DNA of 64,000 nucleotides from Sanyastnella coralliicola (GTDB taxonomy: Bacteria > Bacteroidota > Bacteroidia > Flavobacteriales_D > Sanyastnellaceae), in the NCBI RefSeq assembly GCF_030845195.1, contig NZ_CP132543.1, forward strand, positions 2,993,501-3,057,500, in the 5' to 3' direction. Within the stretch, counting starts at the first letter, position 1; each line of letters starts with the position of its first letter. The notes beneath the pieces are model-generated. The model saw only the letters and a program-made list of their open reading frames with translations, ran no database searches and was not told where the DNA came from. Shown one piece after another: positions 45,014-54,462 of the stretch. The translations under genes were made by a program, and so were the position numbers.

Positions 45014-45934
45014 ATGAAAACGTTTTGCACCCTTCTTGCAGGATTTCTCCTGTGTTTTAATGCTTCTGCTCAATGCATGGAAGTGAATACAGTGGCTTGG
45101 TCTGATGACGAGTTTACAATTACCGTTCAGGTGAGTGATCAAAACCTTGAAATTGTTCAGCCTGATGGTTCCATTACTTCGGCAGATGAGATGAGCATGA
45201 TTTACTTCACGGCAGAGATCGATCGATCGGGAGATACCTTCGCTTGGTTTGTCAATGGCGAGGCGAATTCTTGCACCTTATTCTTTGATCCAGATGAAGC
45301 CACTATTGTGTTTGACTTCGCAATTAGTACGCAAGAGCCTGGTGAGTGTGAAGGGGCAGACGGAAGCGTTTGTGTCAACCTCAACGGCTATGATGATGTG
45401 GCCTTCTCTATGGGTGCTACAGAAGCGGTGAATGGATGCATCTCAGATCTCGAAGCGGATGATTACACCTTGACTTTCGATGACATCATAGGAAATGATG
45501 GGGTGCGATATATGAATAGCAATAAAGACGTCAGCATTGCGGCTCTTCAAGTTGTGCTCGCTAGCGCGGAAGGAAATTTGACTCCAGAGATCGATGGAGG
45601 TTCTGGAAATTACTCCTACGTATTTGACGGGTATGGTGAAGATGAACCTATCCTATCGTTTACTGAAGGATGTTTCACCGTGGAGGTGACTGACCTTGAC
45701 ACAGGTTGCAAAACAACACACGTTGGATACGCCACGCCTTCTATTCTAGGCGACTTTAAAGACGCTTTCAATATGGACGGTTACGATGCACGTGTAACGG
45801 CATCTGACTTGATGGCCACGCTCGGACTTTACGGTACGATGGCCTCAACAAAAGCTGACTTTAATTGCAGCGGACATACAGGAATCGAAGACCTACTCCA
45901 GTTTCTTACAGCATTTGGCACTGGTGTAGAGTGA
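45014..45934 (+). CDS. Secreted protein with C-terminal dockerin-like repeats
   Basis: 306 residues, signal peptide ending NASAQ (about 20). Beta-rich body with acidic bias; FTEGCFTVEVTDLDTGCKTT (near 222-241) resembles the SprB-type repeat. C-terminus has two repeats with loosely conserved calcium-ligand positions (DARVTASDLMATLGLYG and DFNCSGHTGIEDLLQFLTAFG). It lacks a T9SS domain. Same architecture as 794-2086 and 57014-58567. Followed by a strong bidirectional terminator. Dispersed word at 45559. Confidence 0.78.
   Translation: MKTFCTLLAGFLLCFNASAQCMEVNTVAWSDDEFTITVQVSDQNLEIVQPDGSITSADEMSMIYFTAEIDRSGDTFAWFVNGEANSCTLFFDPDEATIVFDFAISTQEPGECEGADGSVCVNLNGYDDVAFSMGATEAVNGCISDLEADDYTLTFDDIIGNDGVRYMNSNKDVSIAALQVVLASAEGNLTPEIDGGSGNYSYVFDGYGEDEPILSFTEGCFTVEVTDLDTGCKTTHVGYATPSILGDFKDAFNMDGYDARVTASDLMATLGLYGTMASTKADFNCSGHTGIEDLLQFLTAFGTGVE
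45559..45571 (-). repeat. Dispersed word TTCCGCGCTAGCG, copy 15
   Basis: Exact copy in the dockerin-like gene, read as Ala-Ser-Ala-Glu. Confidence 0.85.
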
Positions 45935-45951
45935 TTAAATAGCAGAACGAC

Positions 45952-45982
45952 AAAAAAACCGCCTCGAGGGGCGGTTTTTTTT
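45952..45982. terminator. Bidirectional intrinsic terminator
   Basis: A-run plus CCGCC (to 45963), short loop, GGCGG plus T-run (to 45982). It has T-runs on both strands and serves the convergent genes 45014-45934 and 45988-50178. Confidence 0.85.
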
Positions 45983-45987
45983 ATCTC

Positions 45988-48900
45988 TTAGAATCGGTCG
46001 AGATCCACAGGTCTCATGACACCGAACCATTTCAATACTTGCTCTCCAACACCTGGAACATCTACGTGAATTAAGTAGACTCCTCCGGCGATTGGAACAT
46101 TCGCTTGGTTCTTCAAATCCCAATCCAACGAAGTCAGTGGGTCTGCCTTGTTGTATTGACGAATCAAGGTTCCGTTCAAGCTGTAAATCGATACTGTACA
46201 AACCTCTGGTAGGTTCGTAATCTTCACACGGTTATCTAGCTTGCTATCCTCGTACTGAGAGTAAGCGTAGTATGGATTCGGCACCACATTGATTTCATCC
46301 AACACTTCCGTTAGCACAGAACCGTTGGTGGTTTGAGTTGCCACTCCACGCGTGCTGAAACCGTAGTATGGGTTCCAGAAGTTCGCGTCGTTGCCATACA
46401 CTTCGTAATCACGCTGGCTTGGAGAGTATTTCTCGTAAGCTTTAGCCACACGAAGGCTGACACGGACATCAACTGGGATCAATCCTTCTTCTACCGATAG
46501 CATTTCGAAATCAGGATTCACCAAAGAAGAACCTACCCAAGTACACGCACGGAATACGCGGCGCTGGTTCGTGCTTGAGTAATCACTTTCCAAGTTGGTG
46601 TAGATGTAGTTTCCTTCATCGTAGGCCGGCATGCGGTTGTCTGTGTTCTCTTCGTACTGCGCATTCTTGAATACGTAGATCCAGTGCTGTCCACCTGCGT
46701 AAATGGTATTGCCTAGGTTTGAGCTGATACGCGACGATGGGTTCCAGATCATGTCGTTCCCATTATCTGCTGAGAACCATGAATCTTCACCGAACGCCAT
46801 GTTCAATCGTTCCCCTGTTCCCACATCAATGGCGTATCCAGGGAACCATCCCATACCAATCGGCTGCGCTCCATTCAAGGTGGCTTCGCTTGCGCTTCCA
46901 CCTTCGGCTACGGTGCGTCCATTCTTGTCAACAGAAGCGTGACGACGTAAACGCATCTTCTCAGGATCATCAAAGTCTCCTCCGATTTGATCACGTTCAT
47001 CTTGGATCAACTCTTCAATAGGCTGCATCTCGAGCACCGCGGCACGTGTCCACTTGCTCTTGTCGCTCGTCAGCACGATGTCTACGTTATTCAGTCCGCT
47101 GATGTTTGAGAATGGACTTAAGTCTCCTTCCAATCCATCAACTGTTGGGGCTACCGCCGGAATCAGTACCGATTCAGTCGCTCCCACTGGAGTCACTTCA
47201 CCTGTGTATGAACACAAGGCATACGGTGCCCATGTTCCTCCGATAACTCCTTCGTAGACTTCCTCTTCATCCAATGGATCACCTGGCTTGAGGTCATCGA
47301 AGATCACTTCTTCTTCTACGTCGTCGTTTTCGGTGTTCTGTGTTCCTGAGCGAATCCAGTTCAACTCGCTGAATCCTTCCTGATCAGGAATTCCTAGTAA
47401 CCATGGTTGAGATGCGTCTGCAAACTCTATGCTTCCGTCAATGAGATCCGTGTAGCTTCCGTTGTTTGGATAATCATACTGTTCCCAGGTGATGGAAATA
47501 CCCCAATCGAGCAAGAGCTGTTCGTTCTCAATATTGATCGCACGTGACGACAACTTCGTAGCGCGTTCATCATTCGATGGATCGTCATCCTCCAACATCG
47601 TTAGGTTGGTGATCTCCCAGAAGGCAGAATCACTTTCCAAGCCTTGATCTTGTGGAGCCAAGCGCAATTCGAAATCAGCAGCTGGTACGTTGAGTGGATC
47701 AACCACTTTCACGTCAACTGGTCCTGCCCCACCTTCGTAAGTCAGGTTGCTGGTGAAGGTATTGGCAACAATGTCAGCTTCACTCGCCGCTGTGATAGTC
47801 AAATTCAACGTACCGTTTCCTTTTCCTTCGTAACGGGTCAATTCGATACCATCACCATAGGAAGCGAAGGTAGACGTCCCTCCTGCCTCAGGTGCAGGTG
47901 AATGAGGAATTCCGGTGTACACCTTAATCGCTGTACCTCCTGCTGCCGAGCGGCTTGCCTTGTACTGTTCGTCTTGTCCGGTAAGAAGAATAGGATTGTA
48001 CTGCTCGTAGTTGTTGTAACCGTAAGCCAAGGCCATGAAGTAGTAGGTCTTGTGATTCACCAGACGGTTATCTCCTTGGGCAAAGGCATCGTTTAAGATG
48101 CGGAATGAATGACGAATTCCTTCGTTCTCTCCGTTCGCCATCAAGGTTGGAACAGGAATACCGAACTCTGCATTCAATGGTGTATTCACCACCACATCCA
48201 CCGTGTCTTCCAAGTCAACTGTGTATAACAAGCGTGCACGATCTGGGTCTTCCAAATCAGCCACAGATACTGTTGCATCTGACAATTGGTAGATCTGGTA
48301 TCCTTGGAAGCGGTACTTGCGTTCATCTACAGTCAACTGCTCACCAGAAGTGGTAAACTCAGGAATCGCAGGATCAAAGGCTTCGTACTCTTCGTTGAAG
48401 TTGTTTGAAAGGGCATTGTCATTCGACAAGTAGAGAATCAACTCCTTATCTAGTTCCTGAATTGTCACGTCCGGAGCATCTGGACCAGAAACGATCTCGA
48501 AACAGTTATCGAACAGGGCCTGCGCTTTGTCATCTGCAATTCGAAGCAGGTTCACTGATTCAAATGGATCACCACCCGTAGCGCGAGCATAAACTACCCC
48601 AACGGTAATGTTGTTGTAATCTCCTGGCTCCAGGGTAAATGGACCTGCACTCTGCATGAATACACGGTCACCTGGAGGGTTACCTGCCGTCTGTTCTGTC
48701 CATGGCTCTGTCGCCTCCCCTTCTGTACCCCAGTTATAAGGGTCGGTATCTCCTGGGAACATGTAATCGGCTTCAATGGTCAAGTCAGCTCCAGTAGCTT
48801 CACTGAAGGCATCTCCACCGTAAGCCATTCGCTGTCCGTTTCTCCAGAAACCACGCATGTAGTTGTAGTACTCAATCGCTGTCGTCGGTGCACCGTTTTG

Positions 48901-50178
48901 TCCACCACCAAAGTTGTGGTAGAGGAACTTGCGCATCCCGAAACGCTCGTTGTCGATGATATCATCTCCATATCCGATTCCAATACCTCCGTATGGGATA
49001 CCTAAGGAATCAATCGCGTCGCTAAAGTTGATCGTGAGCGGGTTATCTACACCGTCTTCATCTTGGTAAGGACCTTCAAAGAAGTCAACCCCCATAGCAG
49101 GTGGGTTTTCACCGTATCCAAGTGAGATGGAACTTGGCTCATCCACGGCATCTCCGTTGTAAGCGTATCCAAGTCCGCGGCCCACGTCACAACCTACGTA
49201 GTCATCTGGGAAACCACCAATATCACAGTCAACCCACTGAGCGAAATATGTATTCGTCAGGGTCTGCGTACCCTGGTTGATCATGACGTAGTTATAGAAG
49301 GTCATGTTGTTCACCTCATCGTTGGTCGAGAAGGCAAACGCTTGTGCACGAATCTCCATTCCAATCGGCTCTCCTTGGGTCTCCGAGTGGATGTTTCCTT
49401 TATCGTTTTGGATCCAGAAGTAGTTGACGTCTCCAAAGAGCGGTACCGCATCTTCACGACGACGTTCAGCACAGTTGATTTCCTGAATGAAGTCGTACCA
49501 AGGGTAATCTCCCTGTCCCGGATCGTAGAATCCATTCCCGTTGTAATCAAAGAATGGCGCGAGGTAAAAGTCTTGGCTCAGCGAAACATTTCCGTGCGCT
49601 GGGTACTCGAAGAAGTATGACGGGATCGCATATCCAGCGAGGTCATCTTCGAGCTCACAATCAGGGTCTGCTAAACAGTCAAAGTACTGACGATGACGAA
49701 TTGCATCTGTGCGGACCGTACGGACAAATCCGTCGTACTCTTCACAAGTGGCTTCGTCAATTTCAGCTGCTCCGTCGTTGGTCAGTGGTCCAGCCCAGAA
49801 GTCGTTTCCGGTGGCACCATAACGCATGGCCGCGAGTTTCAACTGCTGGTCAGGAGAAATCCCTCCCATCCAGAGTGCCCCTCCGTACATCACACTAACC
49901 TCCCCACCGATAGGAACCTCATAGGCTCCTACACTTTGGGCACGGTCATGCCAAAGGGCGCCATTGGTTGACACCAAGGCACGCACATTATTCCATTCAA
50001 GGTCGCGGAGGGCAGTAGCAGGAGCACATGCCGCAGCACGTGTCTCATCTAAAATCGAGGGCTGTTCTTCAGCGCGTTGCTGTCGCAATGCGTCAACGAA
50101 CTCTGCCTTCGTTTGCCCAATAGAGCATAGGGTGAGCAGCCCCCCAAGGAGGGTGCAAATCAGGCGCAAGGATCTCAT
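45988..50178 (-). CDS. Large exported surface protein related to the 42782 gene
   Basis: 1396 residues, signal peptide (about 1-21). The N-terminal 500 residues share blocks with the 42782-44662 protein: ALWMGGISPDQQLKLAAMRYG, YFFEYPAHGNVSLSQ, FDYNGNGFYDPGQGDYPWYD (calcium-ligand-like Asp/Asn). The C-terminal about 90 residues (VVPNPYYAYSQYE, TVSIYSLNGTLIRQY, GGVYLIHVDVPG) resemble a T9SS/FlgD-type terminal beta-sandwich, but the canonical YPNP is altered to VPNP. Proteins with this ending are found in gliding and T9SS bacteria. Function unknown. Confidence 0.8.
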   Translation of the reverse strand: MRSLRLICTLLGGLLTLCSIGQTKAEFVDALRQQRAEEQPSILDETRAAACAPATALRDLEWNNVRALVSTNGALWHDRAQSVGAYEVPIGGEVSVMYGGALWMGGISPDQQLKLAAMRYGATGNDFWAGPLTNDGAAEIDEATCEEYDGFVRTVRTDAIRHRQYFDCLADPDCELEDDLAGYAIPSYFFEYPAHGNVSLSQDFYLAPFFDYNGNGFYDPGQGDYPWYDFIQEINCAERRREDAVPLFGDVNYFWIQNDKGNIHSETQGEPIGMEIRAQAFAFSTNDEVNNMTFYNYVMINQGTQTLTNTYFAQWVDCDIGGFPDDYVGCDVGRGLGYAYNGDAVDEPSSISLGYGENPPAMGVDFFEGPYQDEDGVDNPLTINFSDAIDSLGIPYGGIGIGYGDDIIDNERFGMRKFLYHNFGGGQNGAPTTAIEYYNYMRGFWRNGQRMAYGGDAFSEATGADLTIEADYMFPGDTDPYNWGTEGEATEPWTEQTAGNPPGDRVFMQSAGPFTLEPGDYNNITVGVVYARATGGDPFESVNLLRIADDKAQALFDNCFEIVSGPDAPDVTIQELDKELILYLSNDNALSNNFNEEYEAFDPAIPEFTTSGEQLTVDERKYRFQGYQIYQLSDATVSVADLEDPDRARLLYTVDLEDTVDVVVNTPLNAEFGIPVPTLMANGENEGIRHSFRILNDAFAQGDNRLVNHKTYYFMALAYGYNNYEQYNPILLTGQDEQYKASRSAAGGTAIKVYTGIPHSPAPEAGGTSTFASYGDGIELTRYEGKGNGTLNLTITAASEADIVANTFTSNLTYEGGAGPVDVKVVDPLNVPAADFELRLAPQDQGLESDSAFWEITNLTMLEDDDPSNDERATKLSSRAINIENEQLLLDWGISITWEQYDYPNNGSYTDLIDGSIEFADASQPWLLGIPDQEGFSELNWIRSGTQNTENDDVEEEVIFDDLKPGDPLDEEEVYEGVIGGTWAPYALCSYTGEVTPVGATESVLIPAVAPTVDGLEGDLSPFSNISGLNNVDIVLTSDKSKWTRAAVLEMQPIEELIQDERDQIGGDFDDPEKMRLRRHASVDKNGRTVAEGGSASEATLNGAQPIGMGWFPGYAIDVGTGERLNMAFGEDSWFSADNGNDMIWNPSSRISSNLGNTIYAGGQHWIYVFKNAQYEENTDNRMPAYDEGNYIYTNLESDYSSTNQRRVFRACTWVGSSLVNPDFEMLSVEEGLIPVDVRVSLRVAKAYEKYSPSQRDYEVYGNDANFWNPYYGFSTRGVATQTTNGSVLTEVLDEINVVPNPYYAYSQYEDSKLDNRVKITNLPEVCTVSIYSLNGTLIRQYNKADPLTSLDWDLKNQANVPIAGGVYLIHVDVPGVGEQVLKWFGVMRPVDLDRF

Positions 50179-50284
50179 GTTTCAGGTTTGGACTCCCAAA
50201 GTACGACTGCGAATTGGTTCATGCAAAAGGGTAGTGGTGAAAGGGGGTGAATTCTTTCGATTCTACGGCTTTGGTTTCCAGGAA

Positions 50285-50352
50285 GTCGTATTCCGGCGTC
50301 CGGCGTCTGGCGTCCGTTTTTTTTCTGCGCTTTGGGCACGCATGCGTGCCCT
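50285..50352. repeat. CCGGCGTCCGG block and 18-bp perfect palindrome
   Basis: TCCGGCGTCCGGCGTCTGG followed by a T-run at 50291-50325; then GGGCACGCATGCGTGCCC (50334-50351), a perfect palindrome, with CTTAAC after it. Related to sites at 32.66 and 42.12 kb. Nothing else is seen in the 213-base gap. Confidence 0.7.
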
Positions 50353-50391
50353 TAACCCACCGCGATCTGCGATCCGAGTTCCGCGTTCCTC

Positions 50392-53300
50392 CTACACCTT
50401 CTTCACCACCGCCTCATCCGTATACAACAACCACCCCTCTACCGGTAGCTCTGTCATGCGCTGGCATACGCCTACGTATTCCGCTACTTGATCGTGGTGT
50501 TTCTTTTCTTGTTCGCCGGTTTTGTAATCGATGACTACCCATTTGTTTGGGTAGATGACGATGCGGTCTGGACGTAGCTCATTGCCGCGTTCGTCGATGA
50601 GGGCGCGTTCGTTGTAGACGGTGCCGGTGCCGTCGAACCAGGGTTGTGCTTCTGGGATGTTGAGGACCTCTTCGATGCTTCGAAAAATGCTTTGCCATTC
50701 GTCTTCCGTCATGCGTTGCCATGGGGTGGGAAGGACTTTCAGGCGTGGAAGGTCAGCGTGCGATTCGATGCGCGCGAGTAGGGCGTGAACTTCTTCGCCT
50801 CGGGCTCTTGGGGAGAGGTTGTCTCCTTCGGCGCGGAGGTAAGGATCGTCAATGCCGATTTTGAGGCGATCGTCTGCGGAAGCGTGTTGGAAGCGCTTGA
50901 TGATTTGAACGCCTTGGTCTTCGTCTTGTTCGTGGGTTGGGGTGACGGGGGAGCCTAAGGCCGGTGCGCCTTGCCATGGACTTTCACCGATGACCTGTTT
51001 TACGGCTTCGCCGAGATTTCCGAGTAGGTTGTCTGCCCCTTCGTTTGCTTCGAGCAAGATGTGCAATTGATCTACCGCTCGGGTAAGGGAGACATAGACC
51101 ACATTGAGTTCATCAAGCTTTTCGCGTTCGCGTTCTGCCTCGTATTGATTCTCGACGCTAGTGTTCTTCATCTTGGATAGCGAGAGCACACCGAAAGGCA
51201 ATCCTAAATTCATCCCTTCGAGGTTGACATGCATCATGGAAGAGGTGCCGCCCCCTTTGGGTTGATTTAAGACAGAGATGACTACCGGGAATTCCAGTCC
51301 TTTTGACTTGTGGACGGTCATCACACGGACACCATCTACATCTTCAGGTATTGAGATGCTTCGCTTTTTTCCCTTTTGATCCCATCGCTCCAAGAACCCC
51401 TGTAGGCCTTCCGCATCGTCTACTTGACTTTGCAGGGCCATGTCCATGAGTTTTTCGGCGTACGCCGGGAAACGGGAAGAGACACCGAGCAGGTCACTGA
51501 GCATCGCTACTAGATCATAGAGCGGCTGTTCAATGAGCAACTCAGGAAATTCAATCTTGAATTCATCCTTTAGGAATCGATGTAGATCGATGCGTGAACG
51601 ACCACGAACCTTACCCTCTTCATCAGGCTGCGGGAATTGCGTGTATTCACCCAGCAAGGAAACCAAATCGTAGTTTGGATGTAGCGCGGTAAACGCCTGG
51701 AAGAACTTCGCATGACCACGTTGATCATCGTTGCGGTTAAGCGCTTTGAGCAGCTGAATAACAGCGAGCGGTGCTACATGTCGGCCGAGTTGTAGACTCT
51801 CTTCCGTGATCGACATGATGCGATCGCGATCTGGATCGTCTTCATCGTTCAGTAGGAAACGAGAAATCTCACTTCCGATGCTGTTTGACCTGACCAGGAT
51901 GGCAATATCTCGGTAGGCAAACCCTTGATTCCGAGCGTCAGCGATTAGATCATAAATACGTTGATGGCGCTCAGGAATGAGCTCTTCATTCTTTTGGAAA
52001 TAGTAGCCTTGCGCCGTGACATAACCACCGTCTTCGCCCTTCACTCCCTGAACCAAATGATCATAAATGGAACTGTGCTCATCGCTCAGGTGATGTTGCA
52101 TCAACTCGAAGACCCCGTTATTGAATTCAACAACATTCTTGCGCGAACGCCAGTTGTTTTCAAGCTCATTGGAACTGTAATAACGCACCAAGGCATCTTG
52201 ACGCTCTTGCATCACACTTCCCTCCTCAACATGTCCGAGCAGGTAGGGTAGGCGTTGTAGCTGGCGCACATCTCCATTTCGCCAACGGTAAATCGCTTGC
52301 TTTCCATCCCCTACAATGAGGTTGAATTTCCCTTTAGCGAGGCTGTTTTCAATGAGCGGGAGGAAGTTCTGCCATTGCACCACCGAGGTATCTTGAAACT
52401 CGTCAATCATGAAGTGGTGGTAGCGCTCTCCAATGCGTTCGAAGATGAACGGTGCTGGGGAATTGCGCACCAATATTTCAATGGTTCGGTTCAGGTCACT
52501 GAAGGTAAAGACGTTGCCTGCAGCTCGCACTTCATCAAGGTTTCGTTCCAATTCACGCAGGGTCGCGAGTTGGAACATGGCTTTTGACAGGTTCAGCTTG
52601 AGTCTTGCTTGCCTTCCCTTTTCACCCTCTACAAAACCCAGTACCTCTTCATAACAGGCGGTCAACTGCGGCATCAATGCCTCCACTTCGTGAATTCTGT
52701 CTTCATTCTTTTTTGCCACAAGGGAAGCCTCCCCATCGAACTGCTTTCGAATCGTGGCGCTCGGTTCCTTCCATTCTTTCCCTACCCAGCGATCAAAGGC
52801 CTTCGGAATATACTGGCTAGCAAAAAGCGCTCGCACTTGGTGATTCTCTATCAACTCAAGGCCGCGCGCTGCCGCTTTGGCCGCTACCGATTCCGCGCTA
52901 GCGTATTCAGCCCGGAAAGAAGCCTGCAGACCTAAGAAATCAAACTCTTGTTCTTTGAGCTTGCGCACGATCGGACGAAACTCTTCCTTGAACAATAGCT
53001 CACCGAACTTGAGGAGCTCACGCTGCGGATCCCAGCCATCTTCGTCTTCAATGCGTTGCAGGATGAACTGCTCGAGAATCTTTGTCAGCTCTTTTTCTTG
53101 AGGCCCCACCTTGTTCAAGAGCAGATCTACCGCATCTACGATCAAGGTTGACTCGTCTAATTCAAGGCGGAAGTCGCCATCAAACGCCAGTTCACGGGTA
53201 AATGAACGCACCAAGCGGTTGACAAACTTGTCGATGGTCATGATGCTGATCATGCCGTAATGCGTCATCATGTGATGGTACATGCGCTTGGCCCGACGAA

Positions 53301-53586
53301 TCAATTCATCGCGTGGAATCTTGAGATCTTGGGTCAAGGTCTCGATGTGATCACCTTCACCCGTAGCCAGTTGGCGCATGGCCTTCAAGACACGCGATTT
53401 CATCTCATCAGCCGCCTTATTGGTAAAGGTGATGGCGAGGATGTGACGGTAATAGTCTTCCTTCTCCTCGCTCAAGGCTGCCGCTAGGTAATGCTGGACC
53501 AACGAGAAGGTCTTTCCGGAACCCGCGCTGGCGCGCAAGACTTCGAAAACAGCTGCTTCAGCAATATGTAAGGAAAGGTCAGACAT
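50392..53586 (-). CDS. AddA/RecB-like UvrD-family helicase with C-terminal nuclease domain
   Basis: 1064 residues from ATG 53586 (MSDLSLHIAEA); a further in-frame ATG at 53628 is possible. Walker A RASAGSGKTFSL (about 18-29), motif II with DEFQDTS, motif VI VYVSLTRAVDQLH. The C-terminal part is a PD-(D/E)xK nuclease (RPDRIVIYPNKWVVIDYKTGE). Length and layout fit AddA of the AddAB recombination/repair complex that processes double-strand breaks. The partner AddB gene is not in the window. Exact dispersed word at 52891. Confidence 0.88.
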   Translation of the reverse strand: MSDLSLHIAEAAVFEVLRASAGSGKTFSLVQHYLAAALSEEKEDYYRHILAITFTNKAADEMKSRVLKAMRQLATGEGDHIETLTQDLKIPRDELIRRAKRMYHHMMTHYGMISIMTIDKFVNRLVRSFTRELAFDGDFRLELDESTLIVDAVDLLLNKVGPQEKELTKILEQFILQRIEDEDGWDPQRELLKFGELLFKEEFRPIVRKLKEQEFDFLGLQASFRAEYASAESVAAKAAARGLELIENHQVRALFASQYIPKAFDRWVGKEWKEPSATIRKQFDGEASLVAKKNEDRIHEVEALMPQLTACYEEVLGFVEGEKGRQARLKLNLSKAMFQLATLRELERNLDEVRAAGNVFTFSDLNRTIEILVRNSPAPFIFERIGERYHHFMIDEFQDTSVVQWQNFLPLIENSLAKGKFNLIVGDGKQAIYRWRNGDVRQLQRLPYLLGHVEEGSVMQERQDALVRYYSSNELENNWRSRKNVVEFNNGVFELMQHHLSDEHSSIYDHLVQGVKGEDGGYVTAQGYYFQKNEELIPERHQRIYDLIADARNQGFAYRDIAILVRSNSIGSEISRFLLNDEDDPDRDRIMSITEESLQLGRHVAPLAVIQLLKALNRNDDQRGHAKFFQAFTALHPNYDLVSLLGEYTQFPQPDEEGKVRGRSRIDLHRFLKDEFKIEFPELLIEQPLYDLVAMLSDLLGVSSRFPAYAEKLMDMALQSQVDDAEGLQGFLERWDQKGKKRSISIPEDVDGVRVMTVHKSKGLEFPVVISVLNQPKGGGTSSMMHVNLEGMNLGLPFGVLSLSKMKNTSVENQYEAEREREKLDELNVVYVSLTRAVDQLHILLEANEGADNLLGNLGEAVKQVIGESPWQGAPALGSPVTPTHEQDEDQGVQIIKRFQHASADDRLKIGIDDPYLRAEGDNLSPRARGEEVHALLARIESHADLPRLKVLPTPWQRMTEDEWQSIFRSIEEVLNIPEAQPWFDGTGTVYNERALIDERGNELRPDRIVIYPNKWVVIDYKTGEQEKKHHDQVAEYVGVCQRMTELPVEGWLLYTDEAVVKKV
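52891..52903 (+). repeat. Dispersed word TTCCGCGCTAGCG, copy 16
   Basis: Exact copy in the helicase-nuclease gene, read as Ala-Ser-Ala-Glu. Confidence 0.85.
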
Positions 53587-53651
53587 AGGTAGGCTACAAA
53601 TATGGACGAATTTCGTGATGAAAATCACTTCTTCTGAGCGCCTCTAGCCCT

Positions 53652-53659
53652 TAACTTTG
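53652..53659 (+). promoter_or_regulatory. -7 box of the mbnP-type operon (TAACTTTG)
   Basis: Perfect TAnnTTTG, 53 bases before the ATG at 53713. No clear -33 element. Confidence 0.5.
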
Positions 53660-53712
53660 AACAGCTTCGGGCAAATGCCGTTGAGATTGTAACAGATACA
53701 GAAACTTAGAAG

Positions 53713-54462
53713 ATGATGAAGCACGTAATGATGTTGGCGCTGGCTGCAGCGATGATCACTTTTATCGGGTGTGAAGATCCGGAACCTATTGAAGGAACTC
53801 TTCGCCTGGGCGCAAAAGCGATGTACGATGGAAACTCAATGATTATTGGAGATGTCTACACAGACAACAATGATCGTCCGATTAACATCGAACAGTTCCG
53901 AACCTACATCTCAAGTATGAAGGCGGTGAAAGATGATGGAACCATCGTGCACATCAAGGCGATAGATCAAATCAACTTTGCGGAGAGCTGGTTCTTCGAT
54001 GCGACGCTTCCTGCAGGAGATTACTCTGCGATTACCTTCGGAATTGGTGTTCCAGAATCAATCAATGCAGATCAAGATCCGGCACAGTACCCGAACGATC
54101 ACGTACTTGGCTTCACCGGAAACAACGGTATGTTCTGGTCGTGGAACTCTGGCTACATCTTTACCAAATTTGAAGGAAAAACTGCCTTGGACGGAGATGA
54201 AAACAGCATGACGGATCCATACGCATTCCACGTGGGTACCGACAACTTTTACGAAGAGTTCACTTTCAATGTAGACTTCGAAATTGATGAAGCGCGTACC
54301 GATGTCGACATAATCTTCAACTGTGAGCAATTCCTTGAAGGCACGGATGACTCTATTGATCTAGCGACAGACAACATCACGCACACCGCAGATAATATTC
54401 CGTTGGCGGAACGCTTTATGGCGCTCTTCCGCGACGGCATCAATGTGGAGCTAGCGAATTGA
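53713..54462 (+). CDS. MbnP-type copper-site protein (lipoprotein)
   Basis: 249 residues; lipobox FIGC gives C20, so outer-membrane or periplasmic anchoring. Beta-sandwich domain. W142-x-W144 in GMFWSWNSGYIFTKFEG and W93 in ESWFFDATL match the tryptophan-rich core of MbnP-family proteins. In characterised MbnP a Trp is oxidised to kynurenine by the partner MbnH and the site binds copper; whether that happens here is inference. Overlaps the next gene by 4 bases (54459-54462), so it is translationally coupled to a di-heme peroxidase-like protein, the expected partner. Confidence 0.8.
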   Translation: MMKHVMMLALAAAMITFIGCEDPEPIEGTLRLGAKAMYDGNSMIIGDVYTDNNDRPINIEQFRTYISSMKAVKDDGTIVHIKAIDQINFAESWFFDATLPAGDYSAITFGIGVPESINADQDPAQYPNDHVLGFTGNNGMFWSWNSGYIFTKFEGKTALDGDENSMTDPYAFHVGTDNFYEEFTFNVDFEIDEARTDVDIIFNCEQFLEGTDDSIDLATDNITHTADNIPLAERFMALFRDGINVELAN

